This document shows positions 36,577 to 46,224 of a stretch of 64,000 nucleotides of DNA, piece by piece. The notes below the pieces were generated by a model. It searched no databases, was not told where the DNA came from, and saw only the letters and a program-made list of their open reading frames with translations. Position numbers and translations under genes: made by a program. Source of the DNA: Thiobacillus sp. 63-78 (lineage in GTDB: Bacteria; Pseudomonadota; Gammaproteobacteria; Burkholderiales; Thiobacillaceae); contig MKWM01000019.1 of NCBI GenBank assembly GCA_001899765.1, forward strand, positions 1 to 64,000, read 5' to 3'. The first letter of the stretch is position 1. Every line of letters starts with the position of its first letter.

Positions 36577-38008
36577 GCGAGGCTTTCGGGCTGTCAAAAC
36601 GAACGGTTTCGGAACGCGCCTCGCCGGGTTTGCCCCGTGGCGAGACGATCAGCTCGAAATGGCGGGTATGTTCCGCCATTTCCGGAGTCAGATGCACGCT
36701 GACCTGAACGAGCCCGCTGTGGCCCGGTTTGATCGTGATTTCACGAAAATTACCCAGGTCGAGCGCGCCCGCCGGGATACCGCTCGCGCTGAACTCATAG
36801 GTTTGATCCTGCGCCGCCTTGTTGGTGATGCGGACCTGATAGCGATTGCGGATGTCGCCATTCGACAGCACGACATACAGCGGCTGGCGAATCTGGTTGA
36901 CGGCACGGTCGTAGCTGCCACGGGTGACGATGCTGTAGACGAGATAGCCGCTCATCAGGATCAGGGCCACGCCATAGCCAACCGTTTTCAGGCGTTTCCA
37001 TTCTGCCCGGGGGGCGGCGGGCACCGCGGCGGCCAGATTTTTTTCCGAGTCGTAGCGGATCAGCCCCCGCGGATAGCCGAAAGAATCCATGATGCTGTTG
37101 CAGGCGTCGATGCAGAGCCCGCACGAGATGCATTTGTACTGGAGTCCGTCCCGGATATCGATGCCGGCCGGACAGACCTGTACGCACAGTCCACAGTCGA
37201 CGCAATCACCCAGTCCCTTTTCGTGACGCTCGGCCAGCGTACGCTGGCCGGCACGCGGGCTGGCGCGCCCATGGATCGCGTCGCCCCGTTTCGCGTCGTA
37301 ATGCACGGCCAGCGTCTCGGGCTCATACATCACGCTCTGGAAGCGCCCATAAGGACAGACGTAGGTGCAGATCTGCTCGCGCATGAGCCCGGCGGCGGCG
37401 TAGGTCGTGAGGGTCAGAATGCCGACGGTGAAATAGGCGACGGCGGCGGCCTGGCCGGTCACGAAATCCAGTACCAGTTGCGGCGCGTAGGCATAGTAGG
37501 CCACGAAAGTCAGGCCCGTCCAGAACGATGCCAGCAGCCACAGGACATGCGTGCCGCCGACCTTGAGCAGCTTTTCCCGATTCCATGGCTGGCGGTAGAG
37601 CCGTACGCGTGCCGGGCGCTCGCCCTGGATCTTGTGTTCGATCCAGATGAAGAAATCGGTCCACAGCGTCTGGAAGCAGAAGTAACCGCAAAACGCCCGT
37701 CCCACCAGACCCGTGACAAAAAACAGAAAAATGGCGGCGATGAACAGCAGCAAGGCCAGCCAGACGACATTCTGCGGATAGACGGTCAGGCCGAAAATCA
37801 GAAACCGGCGTCCCGGCAGGTCAAACAGTACGGCCTGGGACGGCGCATCGAGTCGTGACCACGGCAGCCACGGCAGCAGAAAATAAATCGTATAGGCCAG
37901 CACCAGTACCGTGGTCTTGAAACGACGGAACCGCCCCTTCACCGAGCGGGTGAAAATCGGGATGCGCTTCTGATAAAGCCCGAGCTGCTCTTCTAAGCCT
38001 GTTTGCAT
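36569..38008 (-). CDS. ccoG: cbb3 oxidase accessory protein CcoG (polyferredoxin)
   Basis: The 479-residue membrane protein has several TM helices, conserved Cys in GRAFCGYFCFQTLWTDFF and CTYVCPYGRFQ, and two ferredoxin motifs CVDCGLCVQVCP and CISCGLCIDACN. A C-terminal Ig-like domain (about 360-475) follows. CcoG is implicated in copper reduction for cbb3 assembly. It begins after a terminator that separates it from ccoNOQP, so it has its own promoter or depends on readthrough. Confidence 0.95.
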   Translation of the reverse strand: MQTGLEEQLGLYQKRIPIFTRSVKGRFRRFKTTVLVLAYTIYFLLPWLPWSRLDAPSQAVLFDLPGRRFLIFGLTVYPQNVVWLALLLFIAAIFLFFVTGLVGRAFCGYFCFQTLWTDFFIWIEHKIQGERPARVRLYRQPWNREKLLKVGGTHVLWLLASFWTGLTFVAYYAYAPQLVLDFVTGQAAAVAYFTVGILTLTTYAAAGLMREQICTYVCPYGRFQSVMYEPETLAVHYDAKRGDAIHGRASPRAGQRTLAERHEKGLGDCVDCGLCVQVCPAGIDIRDGLQYKCISCGLCIDACNSIMDSFGYPRGLIRYDSEKNLAAAVPAAPRAEWKRLKTVGYGVALILMSGYLVYSIVTRGSYDRAVNQIRQPLYVVLSNGDIRNRYQVRITNKAAQDQTYEFSASGIPAGALDLGNFREITIKPGHSGLVQVSVHLTPEMAEHTRHFELIVSPRGKPGEARSETVRFDSPKASHD

Positions 38009-38035
38009 GGTATGGCCATTGGATCGGTGGGAAGC

Positions 38036-38060
38036 AAAAGCCCCCGAGAACGGGGGCTTT
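38036..38060 (-). terminator. Terminator between ccoP and ccoG
   Basis: On the minus strand AAAGCCCCCG-TTCT-CGGGGGCTTT forms a perfect 10-bp stem and runs into TTTTGCTT. It lies 19 bp after the ccoP stop and 28 bp before the ccoG start. Confidence 0.88.
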
Positions 38061-38078
38061 GCTCATTTCGGTCCGCTC

Positions 38079-38999
38079 TTACTGCCCACCGCCCAGTTCA
38101 TGAACATAGACCGTCAGAACCTTGATCTGTTCTGGCGAAAGCCGGCCAGCCCATGCCGGCATCACGCCCCGGTTCAGTCCGCTGGCGATGACGCCGCGAA
38201 TGGCCGCGACTTTTCCTTCTGCGCTGTCGGCTCCGGGCACATTGGCCCACAGCCAGATATTGTCAGTCAGGTTGGCCGAGCCGATTTCAGTGTTGCCTTT
38301 GGCATTGGCGCCATGGCAGTAATAGCAGGCGGCGGCTTCGCCATGGAACAGGACATCGCCCGCTGCTGCCTTGGCTGCGTCGTGGCCGATTCCCGACAGG
38401 CTGGCCACGTAATTGGCCAGCTGGTCGATCTGCCCGGGCGCGAGCACCTCGCTGAAAGTGGGCATATAGCCGTGGCGACCATTCGTGATCGATGCATGAA
38501 TCTGGTCGTACGATCCGCCATACAGCCAGTCGTCGTCCGTCAGGTTGGCGAAGAACCCCATGACGCCCTGCCCGCCCGCCTGGTGACAGGGCGCACAGTT
38601 GTCGGAGAAGAGCGCCTTGCCGGCCGACAGGATGAAACCGTTCATGTCAGGATCCTTGGCGATCTGGGCATAGGACATGGCCGCCACCTTGTCGAAGTAG
38701 GGCTTCTGCTCGACGGCCGCCTTGTTCATGTCCTGCATGAGCAGCGCGCGGGTGTTCCAGCTGTGCGTCCGGGTCTCGCCCGCGCTATTGACGTAGGTCA
38801 CGTTGGATAAACCGCCGATCCACCCCTTGCCAAATGGCCATGACGGATAGATGACCCAATACACGATGGCGAAAATGACCGTCAGGTAGAACGTATACAC
38901 CCACCAGACCGGTAGCGGATTATTGTATTCCTGCAGGTCGCCGTCCCAGGCATGACCTGTGGTTTGCACGGTTTGGGATTGTAGTTTTTGCTCGCTCAT
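38079..38999 (-). CDS. ccoP: cbb3 oxidase diheme subunit CcoP
   Basis: The 306-residue subunit has an N-terminal TM (about 31-52) and two cytochrome c domains with CAPCH (135-139) and CYYCH (225-229). Met ligands are in GYMPTFSEVL and VMPAWAGRL. It transfers electrons from soluble cytochrome c to CcoO. The start overlaps the ccoQ stop (ATGA). Confidence 0.97.
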   Translation of the reverse strand: MSEQKLQSQTVQTTGHAWDGDLQEYNNPLPVWWVYTFYLTVIFAIVYWVIYPSWPFGKGWIGGLSNVTYVNSAGETRTHSWNTRALLMQDMNKAAVEQKPYFDKVAAMSYAQIAKDPDMNGFILSAGKALFSDNCAPCHQAGGQGVMGFFANLTDDDWLYGGSYDQIHASITNGRHGYMPTFSEVLAPGQIDQLANYVASLSGIGHDAAKAAAGDVLFHGEAAACYYCHGANAKGNTEIGSANLTDNIWLWANVPGADSAEGKVAAIRGVIASGLNRGVMPAWAGRLSPEQIKVLTVYVHELGGGQ

Positions 39000-39181
39000 T
39001 GCTTGTCCTTCGTGTCTTCCTGATCATCCAGGAACGGTATGTTGCGGTAGGACTCGAGTTGAGCGCTCCGCTTCTTGCTACCGTAGGCGTAGATCACGAT
39101 GCCGATAAAGGTGACGAAAAAGATGACCAGGCCAAGAGGTTTGGTGTTTTCTGGTTTGGAGAACCACATCAACAAGTCCAT
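38996..39181 (-). CDS. ccoQ: cbb3 oxidase small subunit CcoQ
   Basis: The 61-residue protein has one TM helix (GLVIFFVTFIGIVIYAYGS) and a charged C-terminus (FLDDQEDTKDKQ). It stabilises the CcoNO-CcoP interaction. The start MDLLMWFSKPE at 39181 is chosen over an upstream ATG by similarity to known CcoQ; it lies 22 bp after ccoO. Confidence 0.92.
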   Translation of the reverse strand: MDLLMWFSKPENTKPLGLVIFFVTFIGIVIYAYGSKKRSAQLESYRNIPFLDDQEDTKDKQ

Positions 39182-39203
39182 TTCTACTCTCCGCCTGCTT
39201 CGA

Positions 39204-39950
39204 TCAGCGGTCGTTGACGAATGCATCGTCCTTGTATTTGCTGAAATCGACCATGGTGCCCAATACCTGCAGATAGGCCACCAAAGCGTCCATCTCGGTA
39301 ATGTTCGAACGGTCGCCGTCGTAGTTACCGAAGTTGGCTTGCGCGATCAGGCTCAGCTGCGCATTGGGAATATGCAACTGTTTGGCGACGGTCTCGCCGA
39401 ACTTGTCCACGTTCGCCTTGTATTCGGCGTCGGTCAGCGAATACGGCACCCCCACTTTGCGCAATGCCTTCATGCGATCCGTGATATCGGAAGTATCCAG
39501 CAGGGTCGTCTTCAGCCAGGGAAAATTCGGCATCACCGACTCGGGCACCATCGAACGCGGGGCAATCAGGTGCTGAACCTGCCATTCATTCGAATACTTG
39601 CCGCCCACGCGCGCCAGATCCGGCCCGGTACGCTTGGAGCCCCACTGGAAAGGGTGGTCGTACTGCGATTCCGCCGCCAGCGAATAGTGGCCGTAACGCA
39701 GCTTTTCGTCGCGGAACGGACGGATCATCTGGGAATGACAGAGATAGCAGCCTTCGCGCTGGTAGATGTCACGTCCACGCTGTTCGAGCGGCGTGTAGGG
39801 GCGCACGCCATCGACCTTCTCGATGGTTTTATTGATGAAAAACAAGGGAGCGATTTCCACCAGGCCGCCGACGCTGATCGCCAGCATGGTCAGTACCGCC
39901 AGCAGGCCGATGTTGGTTTCAATCCATTCGTGCTTGAAGTTGATATTCAT
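39204..39950 (-). CDS. ccoO: cbb3 oxidase monoheme subunit CcoO
   Basis: The 248-residue subunit has an N-terminal TM (about 14-38) and the heme motif CYLCH (68-72) followed by [15 protein letters not shown], the conserved CcoO sequence. The Met ligand is likely in SVMPNFPWL. It lies 18 bp downstream of ccoN. Confidence 0.97.
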   Translation of the reverse strand: MNINFKHEWIETNIGLLAVLTMLAISVGGLVEIAPLFFINKTIEKVDGVRPYTPLEQRGRDIYQREGCYLCHSQMIRPFRDEKLRYGHYSLAAESQYDHPFQWGSKRTGPDLARVGGKYSNEWQVQHLIAPRSMVPESVMPNFPWLKTTLLDTSDITDRMKALRKVGVPYSLTDAEYKANVDKFGETVAKQLHIPNAQLSLIAQANFGNYDGDRSNITEMDALVAYLQVLGTMVDFSKYKDDAFVNDR

Positions 39951-39968
39951 GATCTTACGTTTCCCGAA

Positions 39969-41423
39969 TCATGCGTGAGCCAGTTTGGCGGCCAGCTTGG
40001 CTTCCAGTTCGGCACTTTCGCGTTTGCCCTGACGAATGGTCATGAACACATTGAAAGCCATCATGATCATGCCGACCAGGAAGAACATGCCGCCAATCGC
40101 GCGCATCGCATAGAAGGGGTGCATGGCCGCAACCGACTCGACGAACGAGTACTGCAGGTTGCCGAACTGGTCAAAGGCGCGCCACATCAGGCCCTGGGTG
40201 ATTCCGGAAATCCACATCGCCACGATATAGAGCACGATGCCGATGGTGGCCAGCCAGAAATGCCATTCGATCAGCTTGCGGCTGTACATTTTGGTCTCCC
40301 ACAGCTTGGGCATCATGTGATACAGCGAGCCAAAGGTGATCATCGACAGCCAGCCCAGTGTGCCGGAGTGCACGTGGCCAACCGTCCAGTCGGTATAGTG
40401 CGACAGCGCATTGACTTCCTTCAGCGACATCATCGGGCCTTCGAAGGTCGACATGCCGTAGAACGACAGCGCCACGATCATGAAACGCATGATCGGGTCG
40501 GTGCGCAGTTTGTCCCAGGCGCCGGACAGGGTCATGATGCCGTTGATCATGCCGCCCCACGAAGGCATCAGCAGCAGGATGGAGAAGGCGGCCGCCAGCG
40601 ACGATGTCCAGTCCGGCAGCGCGGTCCAGTGCAGATGGTGAGCGCCCACCCACATATACATGAAGCCCAGCGCCCAGAAATGGACGATGGACAGGCGATA
40701 GGAGTAAATCGGGCGGCCGGCCTGCTTGGGCACGAAGTAATACATCATGCCGAGGAAGGCCACGGTCAGGAAGAAGCCGACCGCGTTGTGGCCATACCAC
40801 CACTCGGTCATCGCATCCTGCACGCCCGAGAACAGGCTGTAGGATTGCATCGAAAACAGGTTGATGGGCATCGCCAGGTTGTTGAAGGTATGCAGCAGGG
40901 CGGTCGCCAGAATGAAGGCCAGGTAGAACCAGTTGGCCACGTAGATGTGCGGTTGCTTGCGGCGCATGATGGTGCCGACGAACACGGCGAGATACGCGAC
41001 CCACACGACTTCGATCAGGATATCGATCGGCCATTCCATTTCCGCGTATTCACGCGACTGGGTATGGCCCAGCATATAGCTGATGTCCGCCAGCGCGATG
41101 GCCGCCATCCAGCCCCAGAAGGTGAAGCTGGCCATGCCATCCGAAATCAGGCGGGTCTGGCAGGTGCGTTGAACCACATAGTACGAGGTGGCGAACAGCG
41201 CCGAGCCGCCAAAACCGAAGATCACCGAGGTGGTATGTACAGGCCGGAATCGTCCGAACGAGATGTAGGGGCTATCGAAGTTCAGGAACGGCCAGGCCAG
41301 CTCGGAAGCGATATACACGCCCACGAACATGCCGATCACCGCCCACACGATCGACATGACGGCAAATTTCTTGACGATTTCGAAGTTGTACTGTTCCGCA
41401 CCGGAATATGTGGTTACCGCCAT
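39969..41423 (-). CDS. ccoN: cbb3 cytochrome c oxidase catalytic subunit CcoN
   Basis: The 484-residue 12-TM subunit has heme-copper ligands in [20 protein letters not shown] and [16 protein letters not shown], and the distal His pair in [14 protein letters not shown]. This is a C-type, high-affinity oxidase suited to low oxygen. The start MAVTTYSG at 41423 follows the SD AGGAG at good spacing, so the two in-frame ATGs further upstream are less likely. It is the first gene of ccoNOQP. Confidence 0.96.
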   Translation of the reverse strand: MAVTTYSGAEQYNFEIVKKFAVMSIVWAVIGMFVGVYIASELAWPFLNFDSPYISFGRFRPVHTTSVIFGFGGSALFATSYYVVQRTCQTRLISDGMASFTFWGWMAAIALADISYMLGHTQSREYAEMEWPIDILIEVVWVAYLAVFVGTIMRRKQPHIYVANWFYLAFILATALLHTFNNLAMPINLFSMQSYSLFSGVQDAMTEWWYGHNAVGFFLTVAFLGMMYYFVPKQAGRPIYSYRLSIVHFWALGFMYMWVGAHHLHWTALPDWTSSLAAAFSILLLMPSWGGMINGIMTLSGAWDKLRTDPIMRFMIVALSFYGMSTFEGPMMSLKEVNALSHYTDWTVGHVHSGTLGWLSMITFGSLYHMMPKLWETKMYSRKLIEWHFWLATIGIVLYIVAMWISGITQGLMWRAFDQFGNLQYSFVESVAAMHPFYAMRAIGGMFFLVGMIMMAFNVFMTIRQGKRESAELEAKLAAKLAHA

Positions 41424-41544
41424 GACCCGCTCCTGTTGTACTGACATGATGGCGCCTGCGCGCACCCTAACAGCATATGCTTATATTCATAAACTGCGGG
41501 ATTATATTCCCGCCCTCCTGCGTCCCGCAAGTCCGGACCGGGAC

Positions 41545-42138
41545 TCAGGCGCGGGACAGTAATATCCTCAAATCATGGGCGATCGCTTCCGGGCTGCTGC
41601 CATAGGGCATCAGCAGGCGCAAATTCCCTGCCGGATCATAAATATAGGTCCCGGCGCTATGATCGATCAGATAGTCGTCCGTCGCCTTGACCGATGTTCT
41701 CTGATAAACGATCTTGTACTCTTTTGCCAGCTGCTTCAGCGCGTCGGCATCGGTGTACATTCCAAGAAAATCCGGATTGAAGGCGGGCACATACTGCTTC
41801 AGGATGGCAGGCGTGTCGCGCTGAGGGTCCAGCGTCACAAAAATGACCTGTACGCGTTCCGCCTGGCCGTCCAGCTGTTTGAGGGCGGCGGCGAAATCCG
41901 ACAGCGTGGTGGGACAGACATCGGGACAATGCGTGTAGCCGAAGAAAATGGCCACGACCTTGCCCTTGAAGTCCGCCAGCGTGCGGATGCGGCCATTGTG
42001 GTCGGTCAGCCGGAAATCCCGGGCGAAGCCCGCGCCTGAAATGTCGGTCGCCTGGAATACCGGGGACTGCGCGGCAGGCTGGCAGCCCGCCAGCGCAAAC
42101 ATCGCCACGGCCCAGACGGCCGCGAACCAGCGTGTCAT
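41545..42138 (-). CDS. SCO1/SenC copper chaperone lipoprotein
   Basis: The 197-residue lipoprotein has lipobox ALAGC (Cys19) and a thioredoxin-like fold. The CuA-assembly copper site is THCPDVCP (Cys71, Cys75) with His160 in LIDHSAGTYIYDP. It delivers copper to or reduces the cysteines of cytochrome oxidase subunits. The start overlaps the stop of the Rrf2 gene (ATGA). It lies between the aa3 assembly genes and ccoNOQP and could serve either oxidase. Confidence 0.93.
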   Translation of the reverse strand: MTRWFAAVWAVAMFALAGCQPAAQSPVFQATDISGAGFARDFRLTDHNGRIRTLADFKGKVVAIFFGYTHCPDVCPTTLSDFAAALKQLDGQAERVQVIFVTLDPQRDTPAILKQYVPAFNPDFLGMYTDADALKQLAKEYKIVYQRTSVKATDDYLIDHSAGTYIYDPAGNLRLLMPYGSSPEAIAHDLRILLSRA

Positions 42139-42599
42139 GTCTTGATCTGCGCGAACAGCTGTTCCGGAATGTCTGCCAGTCGGTATTTGCCGGACTCCAC
42201 CGCCTTGGCCAGCTTGTCCAGGGTGGTGTCCTGCAGAAGTTCGATGATTTTCTTTTTCACGGGCACCCAGCGGAAGTGCAGTGGGCAGGCTGTTTCATCA
42301 CTACATTTTTTCAGGCCGAGCAGGCAGTTCTGGGTAAACGCCGGGCCTTCGGTCAACAGCAGGATCTGCATCAGGGTGACCTTGTCGCCGCCTTCGCGCA
42401 AACAGAAGCCGCCCAGGCGGCCACGAAAGGAAAACAGCAGATTGCCCTTGGCAAGGCTTTGCAGGATCTTGGCCAGATAGGGGGCGGGCACACCCAGCCG
42501 GGCGGCAATATCCTTGTTCAGCACCGGCGTGGCGTCAGGCTGGGTTGCCATGTAAATCAGCGCCTGGACGGCATACTGACTGGTGCGCGAGAGGATCAT
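42135..42599 (-). CDS. Rrf2-family transcriptional regulator with three Cys
   Basis: The 154-residue protein has an N-terminal winged helix (SRTSQYAVQALIYMATQ; LNKDIAARLGVPAPYLAKIL) and the wing RGRLGGFCL. Cys92, Cys99 and Cys105 have the spacing of Fe-S ligands in IscR/NsrR relatives. It probably senses NO, oxygen or redox state through an Fe-S cluster. It is translationally coupled to SCO1 and lies directly between two oxidase gene sets, so oxidase control is a reasonable inference; no operator was identified. Confidence 0.88.
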   Translation of the reverse strand: MILSRTSQYAVQALIYMATQPDATPVLNKDIAARLGVPAPYLAKILQSLAKGNLLFSFRGRLGGFCLREGGDKVTLMQILLLTEGPAFTQNCLLGLKKCSDETACPLHFRWVPVKKKIIELLQDTTLDKLAKAVESGKYRLADIPEQLFAQIKT

Positions 42600-42683
42600 C
42601 CTGTGCCTTCATGAAAGTAACTGAAGACAATATAAAACAAACCTCTCTCAATATCCAGATAAACGCCCGAACCCCCATACAAA

Positions 42684-43586
42684 TCAAATGGGTATATGGA
42701 CGTAATGATCGATCAGCATGATCGCGAACAGAATGCTCAGATACCAGATGGAATAGCGGAAGGTCTGTCTGGCCAATGCATCGCTGTACGCGCGATACAG
42801 GCGCCAGCCGTAGTGGATGAAACGGCCGCCCAGCAACAGGGCGCCAGCCAGATAGATCCATCCACCCATGCCCGTTCCAACCGGCAGCATGGTCACGGCA
42901 AACAGCAGCAGGGTGTAAAGCAGCACATGCAACCGTGTGTAGGCTTCTCCATGCGTCACCGGCAGCATCGGCAACCCGGCACGGGCATATTCTTCGCGCC
43001 GGTAAAGTGCCAGCGCCCAGAAATGCGGGGGGGTCCAGGCAAAGATGATGAGAAAAAGCAAAAGAGCGTCGTGATGAATTTCACCCGTGGCCGCGGCCCA
43101 CCCGAGCACCGGCGGCATCGCGCCGGACGCGCCGCCGATGACGATATTCTGTGGCGTGGCCGGCTTCAGTATGGCGGTATAGATCACCGCATAGCCGACG
43201 AACGTGGCCAGCGTCAGCCACATCGTCAGCGGATTGACGAACACGGTCAGCAGATACAGACCCGCGCCGCCCACCATGCCGGAAAACACCAGGGTCTGCG
43301 TGCTGGTCAGTTCGCCGCGCGGCAGCGGACGGGCACGCGTACGCGCCATGACCGCATCGATTTTCTGCTCGATCAGGCAATTGAACGCCGCCGCCGCACC
43401 GGCCACCAGCGCAATGCCGAGCGTGCCCGCCCACAGGACATTCCATTCCGGCCAGCCGGGCACGGCGAGAAACATACCGATGACTGCCGTAAATACGATC
43501 AGGCTGACCACCCGCAACTTGCACAACGCCAGAAACTGCCGGCAGCGACAGCCCGCTCCCTGAATCATCAAGGATTCCATATTCAT
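42684..43586 (-). CDS. ctaB: Protoheme IX farnesyltransferase (heme O synthase)
   Basis: The 300-residue UbiA-family prenyltransferase has about nine TM helices, with the first Asp motif in [20 protein letters not shown]. It adds a farnesyl group to heme B to make heme O for the aa3 oxidase. The start overlaps the ctaA stop (ATGA), matching the pathway order. Confidence 0.95.
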   Translation of the reverse strand: MNMESLMIQGAGCRCRQFLALCKLRVVSLIVFTAVIGMFLAVPGWPEWNVLWAGTLGIALVAGAAAAFNCLIEQKIDAVMARTRARPLPRGELTSTQTLVFSGMVGGAGLYLLTVFVNPLTMWLTLATFVGYAVIYTAILKPATPQNIVIGGASGAMPPVLGWAAATGEIHHDALLLFLIIFAWTPPHFWALALYRREEYARAGLPMLPVTHGEAYTRLHVLLYTLLLFAVTMLPVGTGMGGWIYLAGALLLGGRFIHYGWRLYRAYSDALARQTFRYSIWYLSILFAIMLIDHYVHIPI

Positions 43587-44566
43587 CTCCTGCGTACCCG
43601 GTAATTCAGCATCACCAGGCTGGACAACAATAGCGCCGCGCCGGCATTGTGCGCCACCGCGACGGCCAGCGGCAGACCGAGCATGACATTGCCGATGCCC
43701 AGCGTGACCTGCAAGGCCAGCAGCCCGCCGATGGCCAGGCCCATGCCGAGATGCCCCGGGCTTCGCATCAGGCGCAGCACCAGCCAGCCCAGATACAAGG
43801 TCACGATCAGGGCCATGACGCGATGGGTCCAGTGGATGGCCGTCAGCGCCGTCAGCGGCAGCAAGCCACCCGCAGCCGTCTCGCCCAGGTTGCGGTGCAG
43901 GGTAAATCCCTGTTCAAAATCCATGGGAGGCATCCAGGCGCCATGGCATAACGGAAAATCCGGGCAGGCCAGGGCCGCATAGTTGGTGCTCACCCAGCCG
44001 CCCAGCCCGATTTGCACGGCCACCAGCGCCAATCCCAGCAAGGCGCCGCCGCGCAGGTGATCGCTGCTCGCATAATAGGCGGGGGCCGGGCGGCCACGTT
44101 CCCGCAGCCACAACCACCCCAGCAGGGATAAGGTTGCCATGCCTCCCAGCAAATGCGAACTGACGATCAGCGGTTTGAGCAACAGGGTGACGGTCCACAT
44201 ACCCAGCATGGCCTGGAACACGATCAGACCGAGCAGCAGCAGGGGCAATCCAGGCCCTCCCCGCGTTTCACGCCGCTCGCGCCACGCCCACAGGGCAATG
44301 GCCAGCACCAGCAGTCCAAGCGTGCCGGCAAGGTAGCGATGCAGCATTTCCTTCCAGGCTTTTTCATGAGACACCGGCCCGTCGGGGCGTGTAGCCAGTT
44401 CTGCGTTGATGGCATCGGCGGCAAGGTGCGGCGTCAGCTTGCCGTAGCATCCCGGCCAGTCCGGACAACCGAGCCCGGCATCGGACAGTCGAACGTAAGC
44501 GCCAAGCGCCACCACGCCGAAGGCAAGGATCAGGGCGGCCAGAATGAGTTTGCGGTATGTCGTCAT
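43583..44566 (-). CDS. ctaA: Heme A synthase (COX15/CtaA)
   Basis: The 327-residue, eight-TM protein has heme-ligand His in [34 protein letters not shown] with [10 protein letters not shown], and [10 protein letters not shown]. Cys pairs are seen in [11 protein letters not shown] and [10 protein letters not shown]. It oxidises heme O to heme A. The start MTTYRKLIL at 44566 is chosen because upstream sequence is not family-like; the SCO-like gene ends 11 bp before. Confidence 0.94.
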   Translation of the reverse strand: MTTYRKLILAALILAFGVVALGAYVRLSDAGLGCPDWPGCYGKLTPHLAADAINAELATRPDGPVSHEKAWKEMLHRYLAGTLGLLVLAIALWAWRERRETRGGPGLPLLLLGLIVFQAMLGMWTVTLLLKPLIVSSHLLGGMATLSLLGWLWLRERGRPAPAYYASSDHLRGGALLGLALVAVQIGLGGWVSTNYAALACPDFPLCHGAWMPPMDFEQGFTLHRNLGETAAGGLLPLTALTAIHWTHRVMALIVTLYLGWLVLRLMRSPGHLGMGLAIGGLLALQVTLGIGNVMLGLPLAVAVAHNAGAALLLSSLVMLNYRVRRR

Positions 44567-44577
44567 GCCGAGCCCGG

Positions 44578-45153
44578 TCAGCCTATCTGGGACGCCTTGA
44601 GCAACAGCTTGAGGTCTTTCATCATGCCCTTGCCATCGGTCTGTGCGGGAAAGCGCAGCATCAGATTGCCCAGCGGATCGACCAGATAAATGTACCCGGA
44701 ACGATCCTGCGCGGCCGGAAACTGTGTCACGAAAGCCGCCGCCGCAGGCCGCCATGCATGCAAATCGGGATGCGACTGCAGCAGTTGTGCATCGGGCGTG
44801 CCGTGGTCGGTCATCACCCACAGTCGTTCGATGCGCTCCTGATCCTTGCCCTGGGCGATCCGCGTCTGGCGCATCAGGTAAAGCTGCCGTGCACAGGCGG
44901 CGTCACAGTGCGCCGGCCCCACATGCACCATCACCCATTTACCGCGTAACGCGTCCAGATTGAATGGCCGCCCATCGTATGTGCTTCCCGCCGTCAGCTG
45001 CAAAGGCGTGACCTTGAGCAGATCGCCGTAATTGGTATGAGCCGAGGGACGCCAGCCCGCGTAAGCCAGATAGGCGGCCACCACAGGCATCAGGAATACG
45101 CCGATCAGGAGCAGGAGCTTACTGCGTGGACTTAATTGCATGCTTGGAATCAT
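44578..45153 (-). CDS. SCO-like oxidase assembly protein lacking the copper His
   Basis: The 191-residue protein has an N-terminal TM anchor (KLLLLIGVFLMPVVAAYLAY) and a thioredoxin-like periplasmic domain. The CxxxC motif is HCDAAC (Cys83, Cys87). The position of the SCO copper-ligand His is Arg (DRSGYIYLVDP), so copper binding as in SCO1 is doubtful and a thiol-reductase role is more likely. It sits in surf1-(this)-ctaA-ctaB, so it acts in aa3 oxidase biogenesis. Confidence 0.82.
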   Translation of the reverse strand: MIPSMQLSPRSKLLLLIGVFLMPVVAAYLAYAGWRPSAHTNYGDLLKVTPLQLTAGSTYDGRPFNLDALRGKWVMVHVGPAHCDAACARQLYLMRQTRIAQGKDQERIERLWVMTDHGTPDAQLLQSHPDLHAWRPAAAAFVTQFPAAQDRSGYIYLVDPLGNLMLRFPAQTDGKGMMKDLKLLLKASQIG

Positions 45154-45180
45154 TCCAGACGTTGGGTCGCTCAGGCATCT

Positions 45181-45936
45181 TCAATCTCGAAGACGTTTGA
45201 CATTCAGGACCAGCCACAGCACCACCAGCGTCGCCGCCAGACTGTACCACTGGATGGCATAGCCGACATGCATGCTGACGCCCGTATCGGGGCGCGGCCA
45301 GTCACGCTGCAGGCCATCCGCCAGCGGAGTGGTCTGCAGCAGTAACACCGGTTGCAGTGGCAGCCGGGTGGTCGCGGCATAGCGTGCAAAATCCAGGTTC
45401 TGCCACACCCGTCCCTGCACGGCTGCATGCATCAACTCCAGATATCGGCTATGCGGATCGACGGCCATGCCCTCGAGTGTCACCAGACCACGCGGCGTGG
45501 GGGGCAATGGAAGCTGCTCGCGGGAGCGCCCCACCGCCACCCAGCCGCGATTGACCAGAATGGCAAGGGGGCCACCGTCTATGATGAGCGGCGTCAAAAT
45601 GTGATACCCCGCCACCCCCTTGTATACCCGGTTGTCGAGCAGGATGGTGTGGGCGGGATCGAACACGCCCCGTACTTCGAGTTTCCTGTACAACACGCTG
45701 TCGCGGTCCAGCAGCGTGTGGCCGACATGAATGGGGGCTTCCCGCATGGCCACATCATAACGCGCCTGCAGGGCACGTTTTGTTTCTGCGCGCCCGCTTT
45801 GCCATTGGCCCAGCCAGAGGGTCAGCACAAGAAAAAACAAGGCGGCCAGAGTCGGCCACGCGCCCGGAGAAAACTGCCACGCGCCGACACGCAGTTTCAG
45901 CCGGTGCATAGGCTGGCCAATCCGGTTAGACTGCAA
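45181..45936 (-). CDS. SURF1-family cytochrome oxidase assembly protein
   Basis: The 251-residue protein has the SURF1 topology: an N-terminal TM (WPTLAALFFLVLTLWLGQWQ), a periplasmic domain with YHILTPLI and ILVNRGWV signatures, and a C-terminal TM (SLAATLVVLWLVLNV). SURF1 helps place heme A in subunit I. The true start may be MHRLKLRVG at 45909. It diverges from the DUF2909 gene. Confidence 0.92.
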   Translation of the reverse strand: MQSNRIGQPMHRLKLRVGAWQFSPGAWPTLAALFFLVLTLWLGQWQSGRAETKRALQARYDVAMREAPIHVGHTLLDRDSVLYRKLEVRGVFDPAHTILLDNRVYKGVAGYHILTPLIIDGGPLAILVNRGWVAVGRSREQLPLPPTPRGLVTLEGMAVDPHSRYLELMHAAVQGRVWQNLDFARYAATTRLPLQPVLLLQTTPLADGLQRDWPRPDTGVSMHVGYAIQWYSLAATLVVLWLVLNVKRLRD

Positions 45937-45957
45937 TTTTTACAAGCAAACCGCTCC

Positions 45958-46158
45958 ATGCGCATCATTGCCCTGCTTTTCATCGTATTCATCCTGGCCA
46001 GCCTGGCCAGCGCGCTGTACTACCTGATCAAGGACAAGGGGCAGTCCGATCGCGTAGTCAGGATGCTGACCGTTCGCATCGTGCTCTCGCTCACCCTCTT
46101 TATCCTGCTGATGGCGGGATACTACTTCGGCATCGTCCCGCAAACCGGACTGCGCTGA
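45958..46158 (+). CDS. Twin-TM small protein (DUF2909 family)
   Basis: The 66-residue protein has two TM helices (IIALLFIVFILASLASALYY and IVLSLTLFILLMAGYYFGI) joined by a short charged loop (KDKGQSDR). It matches the DUF2909 family, found next to cox genes in beta- and gammaproteobacteria. It is the only gene in this oxidase block on the plus strand and converges with coxC at a shared terminator. Function unknown. Confidence 0.88.
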   Translation: MRIIALLFIVFILASLASALYYLIKDKGQSDRVVRMLTVRIVLSLTLFILLMAGYYFGIVPQTGLR

Positions 46159-46173
46159 CCATCCCCGGCAACA

Positions 46174-46196
46174 AAAAGCCGCGCTGGACGCGGCTT
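46174..46196. terminator. Terminator shared by coxC (-) and the DUF2909 gene (+)
   Basis: Stem AAGCCGCG/CGCGGCTT with a 5-nt loop. On the minus strand it is followed by TTTGTTG after an extended T-run, a good fit for ending coxC; the plus side has the weaker tail CTTGTTG. Confidence 0.8.
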
Positions 46197-46224
46197 CTTG
46201 TTGCCCCGCGCCTGGATCCAGGCC

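Noticed and set aside
39099-41444. 781-codon plus-strand ORF opposite ccoO and ccoN
   Set aside because: Antisense to conserved oxidase subunits; His/Arg/Gln-rich composition and no recognisable domain.
41496-41513. GCGGGA/TCCCGC hairpin around a TATAAT upstream of ccoN as a regulator site
   Set aside because: The stem is short and no matching -35 or known regulator motif was found; too weak to call.
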